A stretch of 64,000 nt of DNA, taken from assembly GCF_037038585.1 (NCBI RefSeq), contig NC_092520.1, positions 146,443,104 to 146,507,103 of the forward strand, written 5' to 3'. The position numbers were made by a program, and so were the translations under genes. The notes beneath the pieces were generated by a model that worked only from the letters and a program-made list of their open reading frames with translations, ran no database searches and was not told where the DNA came from. Origin of the DNA: Patagioenas fasciata (taxonomy: Eukaryota > Chordata > Aves > Columbiformes > Columbidae). The first letter of the stretch is position 1, and each line of letters begins with the position of its first letter. Positions 40,101 through 51,255 of the stretch are shown here, piece by piece.

Positions 40101-40158
40101 ATTTGTTGGCCGTCCTGGTCATTATGTATACGTGTTTGATGGTTATCGAATGGAAGAA
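40101..40158 (+). CDS. ANO2: ANO2 exon: TM5-TM6 extracellular loop
   Basis: This 58-base micro-exon (one base plus 19 codons) has acceptor attgctttcag and donor gtaagt. It encodes [19 protein letters not shown], the extracellular re-entrant segment between TM5 and TM6. VFDGYRMEE is the ANO2 version; ANO1 differs in the residues before RMEE. The Arg at 40147-40149 matches ANO1 Arg621, one of the basic residues that shape anion selectivity. The exon is missed by open-frame searches because of its size, but both splice sites are strong and the frame is continuous with its neighbours. Confidence 0.95.
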
Positions 40159-41013
40159 GTAAGTATATATGAAATTAAAACAAAAAAATCCTTAACAAAA
40201 AGAGCTATGTGTACATCATATTTCACTGGAGTCTAGATAATAAGGGAAGAACAGAAAACATGTTAAAACAAGATGTTAAATCTTCAACATAAATAGATAA
40301 ACCCAGATTTTCCATCTGAGACATCTGTATGTTCTTTCTGCAGTCCTGAGTACCTGATAATCTTTCTTAGGTGAAACTTCACCATCTTTATGCTTTATGG
40401 CTGGGCCCTAAGCCACAAGAATTATATGATTTGCCTGAGTCCCTTTGGAAATCTATGGCAGAGATAGAACTGGAAACTGGCTTCTCATCCTGTAGCTCAC
40501 CAAAAGTCTAGGAATTTAAATAGCGTAAAAAGCTCTAACCATTTTGTGTTAAGCCTGCATTTTTTTTTTTCCAAAATTCCTTTGAACTGCTGCAAGTATT
40601 CCCTTGGAAATCGATAGACGTACTCAAGGTTTTACAATAAAGCTTATGCATAAGCCTTTACAAGATCGAAGACTTTCTTCACCCTTGGGAGACATCAGGT
40701 TGGAAGACTATTGGTGATACTGCATAATGTTTATTACATTGATTATATAGTAAATATTTTAAAAGGAAATATAGTAGCCCCAGGGCACAGAAAGTTATTT
40801 CAGAGCCCTGTATATTTTTCATAATGTAGTTTTATGAGTGGAGATGAATTACCCTGTTAAGCACAGAACTGCAATGATCAACGAGCTCTGTGTTCCTGTG
40901 GAAATTGGTGGCAGGGCAATGGGCACATACAGATATCACTATCTCTCCCAGGTGGATACTTTTAAATTAATTCTCTTACTTCCTTCACACTCTATGGTTT
41001 TGTTTAATTGCAG
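40159..41013 (+). other. ANO2 intron, 0.86 kb
   Basis: Apart from the MIR-like piece at about 40427-40545 and a T-run near 40560, I see nothing in it. Confidence 0.85.
40427..40545 (+). repeat. MIR-like old SINE fragment
   Basis: The order tgatttgcctgagtcccttt, gaaatctatggcagagatag, aactggaaactggcttctca and agctctaaccattttgtg follows the wording of old amniote MIR/CORE-SINE 3' halves (GACTTGCCCAAGGTCA, GTGGCAGAGCTGGGA, GAACCCAG-CTTCTGA, GCTCTAACCACT). It is diverged but collinear. Confidence 0.55.
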
Positions 41014-41114
41014 TGTGCTCCAGGAGGCTGTTTGATGGAACTCTGTATTCAGCTCAGCATCATCATGCTTGGAAAGCAACTAATTCAAAACAATCTGTTT
41101 GAAATTGCAATCCC
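41014..41114 (+). CDS. ANO2: ANO2 exon: TM6 with first two Ca2+ ligands
   Basis: A 101-base exon (33 codons plus two bases) has acceptor tgtttaattgcag and donor gtatgt. It starts [18 protein letters not shown], with the three Cys conserved in ANO1/ANO2, then [17 protein letters not shown]6 is the gating helix. Asn at 41089-41091 and Glu at 41101-41103 correspond to ANO1 Asn650 and Glu654, which bind Ca2+; Lys at 41074-41076 corresponds to pore residue Lys645. Nothing is missing. The last CC pairs with G of the next exon to give Pro. Confidence 0.96.
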
Positions 41115-42765
41115 GTATGTATCCCAGCTTTCTCCATTACCATGCATTATTCTTATGACACGGTAAAATAAAGGCTTGATCCTTATTCAAATGAAAGGGA
41201 CTTTTGCCACTGCCTTCAGTAGATTCTAATTGAATATGATGATAAATCACATTTTTGGTTGTGATTAAATGATCTGGCTGTATTTTATGTTGAATAATTG
41301 GCTATATCTGCAGTAAATGGCTTAAAGAAAGTGATTGAATATATTAAATAATTGATCTATATTAATTTTAGAAACCTGAGAAAACAGGCGAGGTATGATA
41401 GATCTCTTGGGAAGTTTTAGAGAAGCTTTCAGGGTAGCAGTATTGAATACAAATTAGTATAAAGTGGAGGAGAGATGGCATGGAGAAAACCAATAGCTCA
41501 TAAAAGATTTTAAAAGGTATTACTTGATCTACGACTATTTTTATGCGTTTACAGATGAAACCCACACAATTCTAAGGTGCCTGTATGTCAGTATAACACA
41601 GGAACTAGAGTACAGGAGAGATGCTGACACACTGCTCAGTGGTGCTCTGCCACAGGATGCTTACTCCAGAGTGTCCTCTGCTCCAAACACAGCAAAACAT
41701 CTCTCTTGATCCATCTCCAGTGTCAAGGGGATCTTCAGTCACTGAGAACCCACTGAGAATGTCCTGCTCCTGCCTCTTAGGAAGTTTGCTCCTGTTCCTG
41801 CTAACTGAATCATCCTGTTGGTGACAGTGCTCTGTGAAATGTTGTATTAGGTGAAGAGTCTGGCTTAGATGCAAGCTTGAACTCCAGTGAAGTTAGTCAA
41901 AATCTTTCAGCTCTGGTGTTAGCAGTTTTTGGATCACATCCCTAAGGACGGTCTTGAAAATGCTAGCTAGAAACCAAGATGAATTGTGCTTAAAAGATTA
42001 TGAAATATTTTTAAAATGAACCTTTTTCCTCCCTTTTTCTAGCAAGAAACTTTTTTTTTTTTTAAAGTAATTTAGAGAGAAAAAAAATCCCAAACAAATA
42101 AAATGTGGGTTATGGATGGTTTCATTATTCTTGTGTCAAAGTTCAATAGGGAGGCCTGTTTTCTGTCTCCATCTTGTTGAGTTTACAGTTTATTTTGAGA
42201 AAAAGGTGGTAAATCATTCCCAAAATATCTGACATGCTGAAGGCTTAAAGCTTTCCCAGTGTAAACCTGGTGTGATTTTTTTCTTGTCTTCCAAAAACTT
42301 ACTGCTACTAGACCTTTTTAATGGGTATTTTATGATGTTAGAATACTTTATTTATTATTTTTGACTCACGAAGGCAGAAGCTGATCCAGTCTAAACAGAG
42401 AATTCCTGCAAATTATTTCTCAATTTCCCCACTACAACTCTTGGTGCAAGAATGTGACAATTTCATCCCATTTTTCTCTTTCATTTCTGCTCCCCCACCC
42501 TTCTGCCAACAATCAATGGTCGCCTCAATTTTTAGAACTGAACAACTGTTTAAAAACATGCTTTCATCCTCTCCTTCCCAGAGAAATACCTCATTTCAGA
42601 CACAATGCTATCTTGTCATCCTGAAATAAGCACATCTGGTTTTCCTTTGCTTGTCTACATTCTCAAGAAAATCACATGTATATCTGTAGGGCTCAGCCCT
42701 TCTCACCAGACCTGTTTTCACTGAGAGAGACACAGTGCTTTAGTGTACAGTTAAATAAATCAGAG

Positions 42766-42996
42766 TTAACCTTCTGTTTCTGAATGGACCGCTCTACTGG
42801 TTTGGACAACATCGTCAATGGTACTGTATTCTGCCTCATCTGCCTCACGTACACAGCCACACAGATACACTTTGCCAATCAAACAGATTTTCAGAGGGCC
42901 ATCCATAGGTCTGTTGTATACATATAAATCCAGACCAAAAAGGGACTCCAAACACACCTGTTGCCCAAGTAGTAGTTCTGGCACGTCAGTGTCTCA
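42766..42996 (-). other. Short protein-like frame, unrecognised
   Basis: The minus strand encodes about 76 residues between an upstream TGA and a TAA, with text such as PELLLGQQVCLESLFGLDLY and KICLIGKVYLCGCV. It has balanced composition and alternating hydrophobic residues that look more protein-like than most intronic frames. There is no ATG at its start, no splice signal I can defend, and no family I recognise. It could be a fragment of an old retrocopy or element, or chance. Confidence 0.2.
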
Positions 42997-44197
42997 TGAA
43001 TATTCTACTATGTCTATACATGCTGTTGTTAGAAGATGTGACAGATGTGTAGATAAACATACCCTTGCTCTCTGCCCTACAGTCTTCTTGTCTGTATCCT
43101 ATTCACTCTGTTCTGCCACCTGTTTTCCTTGGTAATCTCTTATAGTCAGCTCATCTCCTCTGTGAGATCATTTTTTTTCTACCAATATATTTTTTTAGTT
43201 TTCTCCAGTTTCAGCAGCTGATTTTTTTTTTTTTCCTCTTACCTTATGTCTCTTTGGAGGGAATGAGAGTCAGAGTGTGAACAGCACAGATTCTTCCATT
43301 GACTCTGCATCTTCACTGAAGGTAGAGTACAAGGGCTGCAATCAACCTTATCCATATGGAGAGGCAGAAGGGATTTGTCCTTCAGAATCTGGAACTGTTC
43401 TTTACTGTAACATGGAAGTATCTCTCTGCTAAGTTAAATGTTGAACCACACCAAAAGAGTTTTCTTCCTTATTGAAATTCAGGGATTTCAGGATTATTTT
43501 CAGAAAATCTTTCTATTTCATTCATCGTAAAATCCAAGGAATTTTAATTGCTTGCTTCCATTTGCTGTCTGCCCCTCAAAAATTAAGTAAATGATAGACT
43601 GAGTTTATAAACAACAACCATCCATTATATCTCTATGTTGCTGCAGTTGGGAACCATCATTCAGTGTCTTCATTCTGGCTTCTCCATGGTCAGTACTCAC
43701 TGAAAGGATATGGAGCTAAACTTCGGATGGCAGTCCTGTATTGTTTTGGGTCACTAGGCCACATTCTTGCCTTTTTCTTCAGTATTTCCAGAGAAACTGT
43801 TGCACAGCTGTGAGAAATTGGACTTGCTGGTCTTCTAAATCTTTGCTGTGATTTCTTTTTCAATTTCTGCACCCAAGAATGTCAAAACATCTAGGTAAAT
43901 GCAACAACAGTTGAATTGTGGAAAATTAAGCATTCTTGAACTACAATGTGTGTTCCACGGGTCTGGAATTCACAAGTTTAAATATGTCACAGTTCACCCA
44001 GTTGTGTTACATACCATAATTCTTTTACTGTTGTCACAGGAATTGACCCTAAAAGGCTGCAGGGCTTGAGAGCCTTAACCTAGAGTTTCTATAACACTCA
44101 TCTTCTTCAGTTCTGTTTTTCTGAACTTCCTGAAAATAATCCATGTGGTTATTTTGTTACTCTCTGACTTTGATCTTGGTGATAAACCCTCAGAGTG

Positions 44198-44259
44198 AAA
44201 TCCTGGCCCTGTTTAAGTCAATGGCAAAACTTCCATTGACTTTAGTGGGGCCATGATTT
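44198..44259. repeat. 62-base palindromic ancient repeat
   Basis: Two 27-base arms match at 22 positions around an 8-base loop (caaaactt). The inner 10 bases are perfect: AAGTCAATGG and CCATTGACTT. The outer ends are AAATCCTGGCCC and GGGGCCATGATTT. This wording is typical of an old dispersed palindromic repeat of reptiles and birds; I do not know its formal name with certainty. Confidence 0.75.
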
Positions 44260-44384
44260 TGGCCTTTTTATTCAATACGTTTCCATCACTTACCATTATT
44301 GAAATCAATTTAAAGACACCCTTTCATAGTAATGATCTTTTATGTTTCTTTTCACCTTTAATAAATAATTATTAATGGGATTTT

Positions 44385-44419
44385 TTTTCCTTTTTTTTTT
44401 TTTTGTTTTGTTTTGTTTT
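44385..44419. repeat. T-rich/TTTTG tract
   Basis: A T-run interrupted by CC, followed by TTTTG units. Confidence 0.85.
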
Positions 44420-45421
44420 CTTCTGTTTGAGAAACCGATAACACCCAAAATCAACTGAAATTGCTATAGAATCCAGGAGGCCTGATTGTGCCAAGGAATC
44501 ATGACTACACCATAAATTTGTGGAATGGAATGAGAGATTAAAGCCCTTTCATTCTCCCCCTGCCTCCTTCTTGTACCCCCTACCTGTGAATATGAGGAGG
44601 TCTCCTTATGTGAACAGATTGCAGTAATATGACTGAAGAAAAGTCTGGACCTTCACTGCTCCTTTCCCAAAGAAGCAAACAAAATTGCAGGCAGAGACAC
44701 AAGAGTCTGAATCACTGCACTTCCTTTTCTCTAGACACAAGTGCTCCAGCTATTCTACCAAGTAGTTTTGACTGTCTAGCTTTCTCCATGTACCCTTTTC
44801 TATCATGCTATGAAGGAAAAAGCACCAACTGGAAAGAACACCTTAGAAACCACCTGATATAAATAAAAATTCATCCCTGGCAGCTGAATTCTAGGGGTTT
44901 TCCATCATTTCATGTAGACTCTCCATTTACATCTCTGTTCTAGCAAGTATTGCCTTGCAGTACTTCAAATCCAGTTCTTGGTGGCTGTCACAGGTGATCT
45001 GCCTTTGCAGTACCCAAGGACATTTGTTAACTGAGAGTCTTAAGAAACTGGTAAATGGATCTTCAGTTCCAATCCTTCTAGCAAGCTCTGGTGAAGATAG
45101 ATTGCGAGGACTGCACAGCCAGTAAAGCCAAAGATATTTGTGCCAACAAAATCACTTCCCTGCATCTGCCCTATTTCAGCCTGTCTCCCAGCTGCCCTGC
45201 CTCTCCAATCTCTTTACATTTCATTCTGTCTCACTACACAACTTTCTCATTTTTTCTTAAGTCATCTTCATATCTTCTCCTAGATCCACCAAATCCTGCT
45301 ACTCCTTTCTACTGTGTAAACAGAGCAACTGTTGCATCATCTGTCTGTTTTGTGAGAAGGAGGCTTTTTGTAAGTATACCATGTCTTTGTAGCCCAACCG
45401 GGATCACTTGATTTTGATTTC

Positions 45422-45473
45422 TCTCTTCTTTTCTTCTTTTCCTCTTTTTTTTTTTTTTTTTTTTTCTTTCTCG
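45422..45473. repeat. Polypyrimidine tract
   Basis: CTTTTC-type units flank a run of about 21 T; only pyrimidines over some 50 bases. Confidence 0.9.
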
Positions 45474-48400
45474 AAAATTTAGTGGGTCCTTCAGGGCTGG
45501 GGAATTTTCCAATCTTCCTGCAGTTATTTTGCACTCTCTTCAGATGCTGATTACCTTGCATAATGGGATGCTTACTAGTTATAGTAGGAATTACAAACAG
45601 CATAATTAAACCATATTCACACTTTTTATCTAACACACCAATTTGGTGTCAATCCCTTGTGAGCAACTGCAGCATCATTTTTATTTGCTCTAGACATAAC
45701 TTTCTGACAAAAACCTGTTCTTCCTTTTTTTTTTTCTCTCTGATCCTACATTGATTCTTCCATGAAAATCAGTCTCCTCAAGAATAGACCTTGCTTTTCG
45801 ATATTCACTGGCAAAAGAACCAGAAATAGTGGTTATTCTACAGTTCTACACTTTTCTCTGTCCAGATTCATATGGCTACCAGTGAAGTCATGAAACTTTG
45901 CTGCATTTGCGTCTTCAGCACAAAGCTTCTCAGAGACTCATCCTGAGTGGGCAAACCTACCGTTTTCTCACTGATGGGGCTGCCTGTCATGCAGAAATCA
46001 GAAGCTAGAATAGCTCTTGATTATTGTTGTCTGCCAATTGTGTTTAAAAATGCTGACCTGAGTAATTAAAGAAACAGATTTCACACAGGTGCATTTAAAA
46101 AGCTTACAGTTTTAATAACACAATCATATGTGCAGCTATATTCCTGCAAAACTCATTTTAAAAGCCCTGCTGCTATATAGCTGGAGAGAACACTGTCCAA
46201 ATCCCCATTCTCTGTTCCTTTAACTTTCTAACACATTTCAGTTTGATCTGAAGCTTCACATACTTGGATATGACACAAACATACTTTTTTATTTTTTTTT
46301 GAGGAAAATTTGAAAGAATCAGTGAGTTGATTCTTTTAAAAAATCACATAAAAATAAGAATGTGCATCAAAGCTTAACTCAAAATGGTTAAAGGTGTCAC
46401 TCCTTGTGCCTGGTTTATAGATAACCAGGTCAAAAATTAAAAATTATTCTAAGTAACTGAGCCCTGGAATTACTCTATTTCCAAATAAACAGTAAAAACA
46501 ACTATTGTTTTAGTTACTGGTTTCTCAGGGGAGTTATGTGTGACTCCATGGTGCTATAACCGGAGGATTAGATCACACATGTACAGACTTCACATCTAGA
46601 CACACTCAAATTTTATCTCAGCTGCTGCACAACAACAGAAAGATGCTCTTCAATCCCATCTGCCCATGGAAATGTGAGGGACGTTGTAACTCGTGTCATT
46701 TTATTGGAACAGAAATCAGTATTGTCTTGAACTTATTGTTCACTGTCTTCTGAGAGTCCCTCACATTAGGAAATTAATTAGGATATGCTGGAAGAGCTTC
46801 CTGGGAATTCTTAGATTGTTTTAAATCTTGCCCCCAGTCTCTTACCCTCTGAATGTTACATCACCTGTGTCACAGACAAGTTCCCCTGATTGCCATAAAA
46901 GCAGAGGGGGGAGAAAGGAAATTTTAGTGTCTTGAAATGGCTGAGTCTGCATGATGTAGGAGATGAATGTCTTTGTAAGGATACATCTAATTCTTTCTTG
47001 TGAAGCATTTTAAATATCTCCACACTTTCATTAACACTGTGTAAACTAAATGTTCTGTGTACCAAAAGTATTTGGTTAGCCCCAATATATCTAACTATTG
47101 CTAAAATACTGATGATGTTACCATCAGACTAATGAGCTACATCTTAGCTGTACCTGGAATAAAAGTTGGAGTTAATCTGTTGATTTTTGAAGCTTTGTGA
47201 TCCTGGCACTGACAGGGCATGATGCAACCTAGATCTGTTCTAACAGTGTCTGCCAATCCCTTTTTCCTCCATACTGGCGATGAAAGTGAATGTGTCCTGT
47301 AAACATCGGTTGGTGTAGAAATTCTGTAGCCACTAAGGTCATTTCCAGGCTGCTATGAAGCCTTGTTCTATGTGGTAACACAGTATTCCTGTGTGGTTCA
47401 CTGTGTATTCAGGAACAAAGCAATAAACCTACCCAGCAAAGCCTTCAGTGTGTTTGCCAGCTAGTCTTGCCCTGCTGCCATGTTAGGATCTGAGAAAACG
47501 GCTCTGCTTCACTGGAGGTACAAATGAAAACCCCTACCATTTCCCCACACAATCCTGTCTCCAGGCCACACACCTCTAGTTCAAAGGATTGATCACAAAC
47601 TGTGGAGGAAAAGTTCATGGGAGAGCCTTGCATTCACTACTGGCAGAACATCACTGGAATTAGTCTGGATTTTCACTCACATGGAACATGTGTGAGGAAC
47701 TATAAAATAATTTTGTACACATTTGTGAAAGATAAATTTCATCTGCAAAAGGAAGACATAAAATATGTATGTCTTGACATTTTATGCTAATTCAGCTCTA
47801 TTTTGCTTCCTTGATTTTAAAGAAATACCTCATTCTATTGCATTTTTCCATCTGAATTTCTCTATGTGTAAAATAACATGAAATTCGTGATACATATGCA
47901 TTTAAAGCAACATCTGTGGGGGGGGCATTGGAAGTACTTTATTCTTCTTTTAGAGGCAGATTCATTTTACTACGGGATCACACTGCTTACGAAATTCATG
48001 TATTTGTCAGTGCCATTAAATTTGTATTCCCATCTCAGTGGGACAGTGATTGATACTACTATTCCTACTGCGGTCCAAAGAAATACTTGCACAAATAATC
48101 GTTCACCAGTATGAGTAATTTGTAGTCTGGCCAGAATGGACAATATTTTTCTAACACATGGTCAAAATAAGAACCTCTGATAGAACCTCTTCTCATCTAC
48201 AGTAGCTGGGAGACATAATTGATCTGTGTTTCACTTCATGGTAGGAAATGGTTTTGCTTTTCTGTTTCAGAGGCAGTGAAAACTCACCAGTATAGTTGGT
48301 CTTGAAAGATGTGTACTTTTCTGGTGGCAGAAATATTTCCTGACTGAAATTGGGAATTTCCAAGTCTCATCATAATAGTGGTTGTGTGCTAGCCCAGTGT

Positions 48401-49927
48401 TCCATCTTTATACACCTTATGGTATATCTGAAGGAAAATCCAGAACCTCTAAAACTCTTATGAGAAATCTCTGAAGGAAGATTATACAGGTGTGGAAGTA
48501 GACAAAGCATCTAACTCCTGGTGAAGAAATTTCTTCAGGGTCTACATAAATCTGCATATGTTGCCTTGTGCATGATCAGTAGACTCTCAGGAAAAAAGAA
48601 TACCTCAGAAATATATATTTTTCACATAAGCATTCACTAAATGTTTCAATTTTTATGTTAGTATAATAGTTATCAAACTCTGTAGTTCCCACTGGCTTAG
48701 GAATAAACTTGCAGAGAAGCTCCAGTGAGTTCCAGTTCATCCTCAGTGAGTTCCAGTATCAGCTGCATTGTGGATTACTGAAGAGGCTGTTACTGCATAT
48801 ACCTGAAGTAACACTTTTCTAGCAATAATTAATTACTGACTCTGAAGTGACTAAGGCAGGATTTCCATTTGTGCGGGACAGGAATTATATACTTCTCTGA
48901 GACGAAATTCTACTGACTTTGCTGAAACTGTCTCTCAAATCTCTCCAGTAGTTTGAACCCTGTTTGCATAGTAGATAGAAACAAGGGAATTGTGTTTCTC
49001 TGATGCCCTTAGCAAAATTAAGACACTGCTTATACTTAACATTTCATGGATACATATATTACTATTTTTATTAGTTGTAGCATCATTTTGGTTAAAGGAG
49101 AGTTCTTCCCCTTTAAGGTTTCACAAGCAGTATCTTTTTTTGTCTGTTTTAAAAAAACTCAGGTATATATGCTTGTGACAAGAGAGTACTGGAGCCTGAA
49201 GAGCTCTAGGTGTTTCCTAGTGGTCACAGGGCTGGCTTTAAGTCAACAATATTCATATTTAGAGTCCTAAATGGCTTTGGACCTGTCAGAATCATGGAGA
49301 CATTTCTTTTCTTGGTGCTGCAGATTTATAGGCAGAGGTGCTTATTTCCGTTTGCTTTGAACAACAAGCTAAAATTTTTGTAAGTTCACAATGTTTAGGA
49401 ATCAGTACATTCCTGCACCCTGCCCCCCCCCCGCACTTTGTTTGGCAATATGTCTGGTCATTTTCACATTAAAAGTATACTATATTGGAAGTTCCCAGGT
49501 TTCATGGTGAGAGAAAAGTGCACCTGTCCTAGATATGTGGTATTAAGATATCTCATCACTTTTTGGTATTTTGTTTGGTTGGTTTTTAAGGGATAGGTGG
49601 TCAGCATCTTGGTTTTGGGAGCATTACTTAGTATTAATATTATTTAGGTCCAGGATGCTTGTGCTTCAGGAAGATGCCCATTCAACATGTATTTAGAGAG
49701 AAACAGTTATTAAAAAGCACTAGGTTCAACTCCATTTTAACGGCACTATGCTGTTGTAACTTTCCTCTTCACACAGGGACACAGCAACTGCTGGTCCCAG
49801 CAACCTGTCACCTGGCAATAAGCATCATGAAATCTTCAGAGGATGGTATAAGCAAAGCCTATGGGTCACCAAAGTAATGTGATCTTTCGTGTTGCTGTGC
49901 AAAGACTTACACCAAATCTTGTAGTGG

Positions 49928-49950
49928 AAAAAAAAAAAAAAAAAAAAAAA
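49928..49950. repeat. Poly(A) run, 23 bases, next to a splice acceptor
   Basis: An uninterrupted A run lies 32 bases before the exon at 49983. There are no signs of a SINE or LINE body in front of it. Confidence 0.95.
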
Positions 49951-49982
49951 GACTTGGTTCAATCCGAACTTTTTTTCCTCAG

Positions 49983-50131
49983 GAAGTTAAAGAAGTTCTT
50001 CAGGAAGCTGAAGGATGAAAGAACCGAACCAAAGGAAATGGACATCAGTCAGTCAAAGGACCCTCAACAGTGGGAACTTGACTACATCTTGGAACCTTTC
50101 ACTGGGCTGACTCCAGAATACATGGAAATGA
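49983..50131 (+). CDS. ANO2: ANO2 exon: TM6-TM7 cytosolic loop and start of TM7
   Basis: A 149-base exon (one base, 49 codons, one base) has acceptor tttttttcctcag and donor gtaggt. It encodes the basic loop [18 protein letters not shown], a variable acidic/polar stretch ([16 protein letters not shown]), then [14 protein letters not shown] at the start of TM7. The two Glu of PEYMEM (50116-50118 and 50125-50127) are the equivalents of ANO1 Glu702 and Glu705, which bind Ca2+. The loop resembles ANO2 and not the ANO1 loop. A run of 23 A lies 32 bases upstream of the exon, leaving little room for the branch point. Confidence 0.95.
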
Positions 50132-50402
50132 GTAGGTTTTCTTAATTCCCTTTCCTTCTCTGCAATATCCATAGCTTTACATAGGACTAATAACTATATA
50201 TCATATGATGGTATGTCATAAATTGTTGTGATAAAGAGGAAAAAAAATCCAAAACTATTGTAGCTTGCAGAAATTACATGCAAGACAACTGAGCTATGAG
50301 ACTACCGTGTTACCAGCATAGTAATGATGGTGAGTCCTAGTATCTGTTAACACTTATACTGTGGGAGTCCGGTGTTCTCAAACGAGATAAGTGCATAGAA
50401 AC

Positions 50403-51255
50403 CAGAGAATCACAGGTAGCTAAGGTTAGAAGGAACCTCTGGACATCATCTAGTCCAGTCCCCTGCTCAAAGCAGGGTCAGCTAAAGCAGATTGCTCAGG
50501 GGTTGGTCCAGTTGATTTTTGAATATTTGTAGGGATGGAGACTCAATAAGCTCTCTGTGCAATCAGTTCCAGCCTTTGATCACCCTTTTAATAAAAAAAA
50601 GCTTTTTCTTATGTTTAAATTGCATTTCCTATATTTCAATTTGTGCCCATTGCCTCTTGTCCATTCACTGGTCATGACTGAGAAGAGTCCAGCTCTGTCT
50701 TCTTTAATCCGCCGAAGAGGTATTTGAATACATTACATTAATAAGTTCCCCCTGAGCGTTCTCTTCTTGTGATATAGCAATCCCAAATCTCTCAGTTTCT
50801 TCTTGTATGCCAGGTCCTTCAGTCTCTTAATCATCTTAAAGACTCTTCTTTGGGTACGCTGCAATATGTCCATGTCTTTCTTGTACTGGGGAGCATAGAA
50901 CTGGAAAGACCAGTCCAGACGTGCTCACAGTAGTGCTGCATAGAGGGGAAGGATTCCCTCTTTTGACCTACTGGCAATGCTCTGCCTAACCAGAAGGTTA
51001 TTGGCCTTCTTAGTAGCTATGGCACATTGCTCATTCATATTCAGCACATAGTCCACCAGGATAACAGGTCCTTTTTTGCAAAGTTGCTTCTCAGCTAGTC
51101 ACTTCCCAGTATCTACTGGTGCTTGCGCTTTTTCCTCTGCAAGGTGAAAAACTTTGTGTTTTCCCTTGCTGAACTTTGTAAGATTCTTCTTGGACTATTT
51201 CTCCATCCTGCTAAAGTCCTTCTCGATGGCAGCACATCCATCTGGTATAACTCCT
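50403..51255 (-). mobile_element. Diverged CR1 LINE, 3' part
   Basis: The plus strand carries, in order, the complement of CR1: agaatcacaggtagctaagg, catctagtccagtcccctgc, tcaaagcagggtcagctaaa, tgcctcttgtccattcactg, atgtctttcttgtactgggg, gctatggcacattgctcatt and tttgtgttttcccttgctga. It covers the C-terminal reverse transcriptase and 3' untranslated region, lacks the 5' two thirds and has many indels. It is older than the copies at 13.1 and 21.3 kb, judging by the decayed tail. Confidence 0.9.

Larger units (their letters stand above)
41115..49982 (+). other. ANO2 intron, 8.9 kb
   Basis: No exon found. It contains a 64-codon protein-like minus frame near 42.9 kb, a palindromic repeat at 44198-44259, T-rich tracts (44385-44419 and 45422-45473) and short C/G runs (47916-47923 and 49423-49432). 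Frames on both strands at 41605-41874 show no known domain. It ends in a poly(A) run 32 bases before the next exon. Confidence 0.8.

Noticed and set aside
45309..45636. Two minus-strand frames with long Lys runs
   Set aside because: The Lys runs are the translation of the polypyrimidine tract at 45422-45473.
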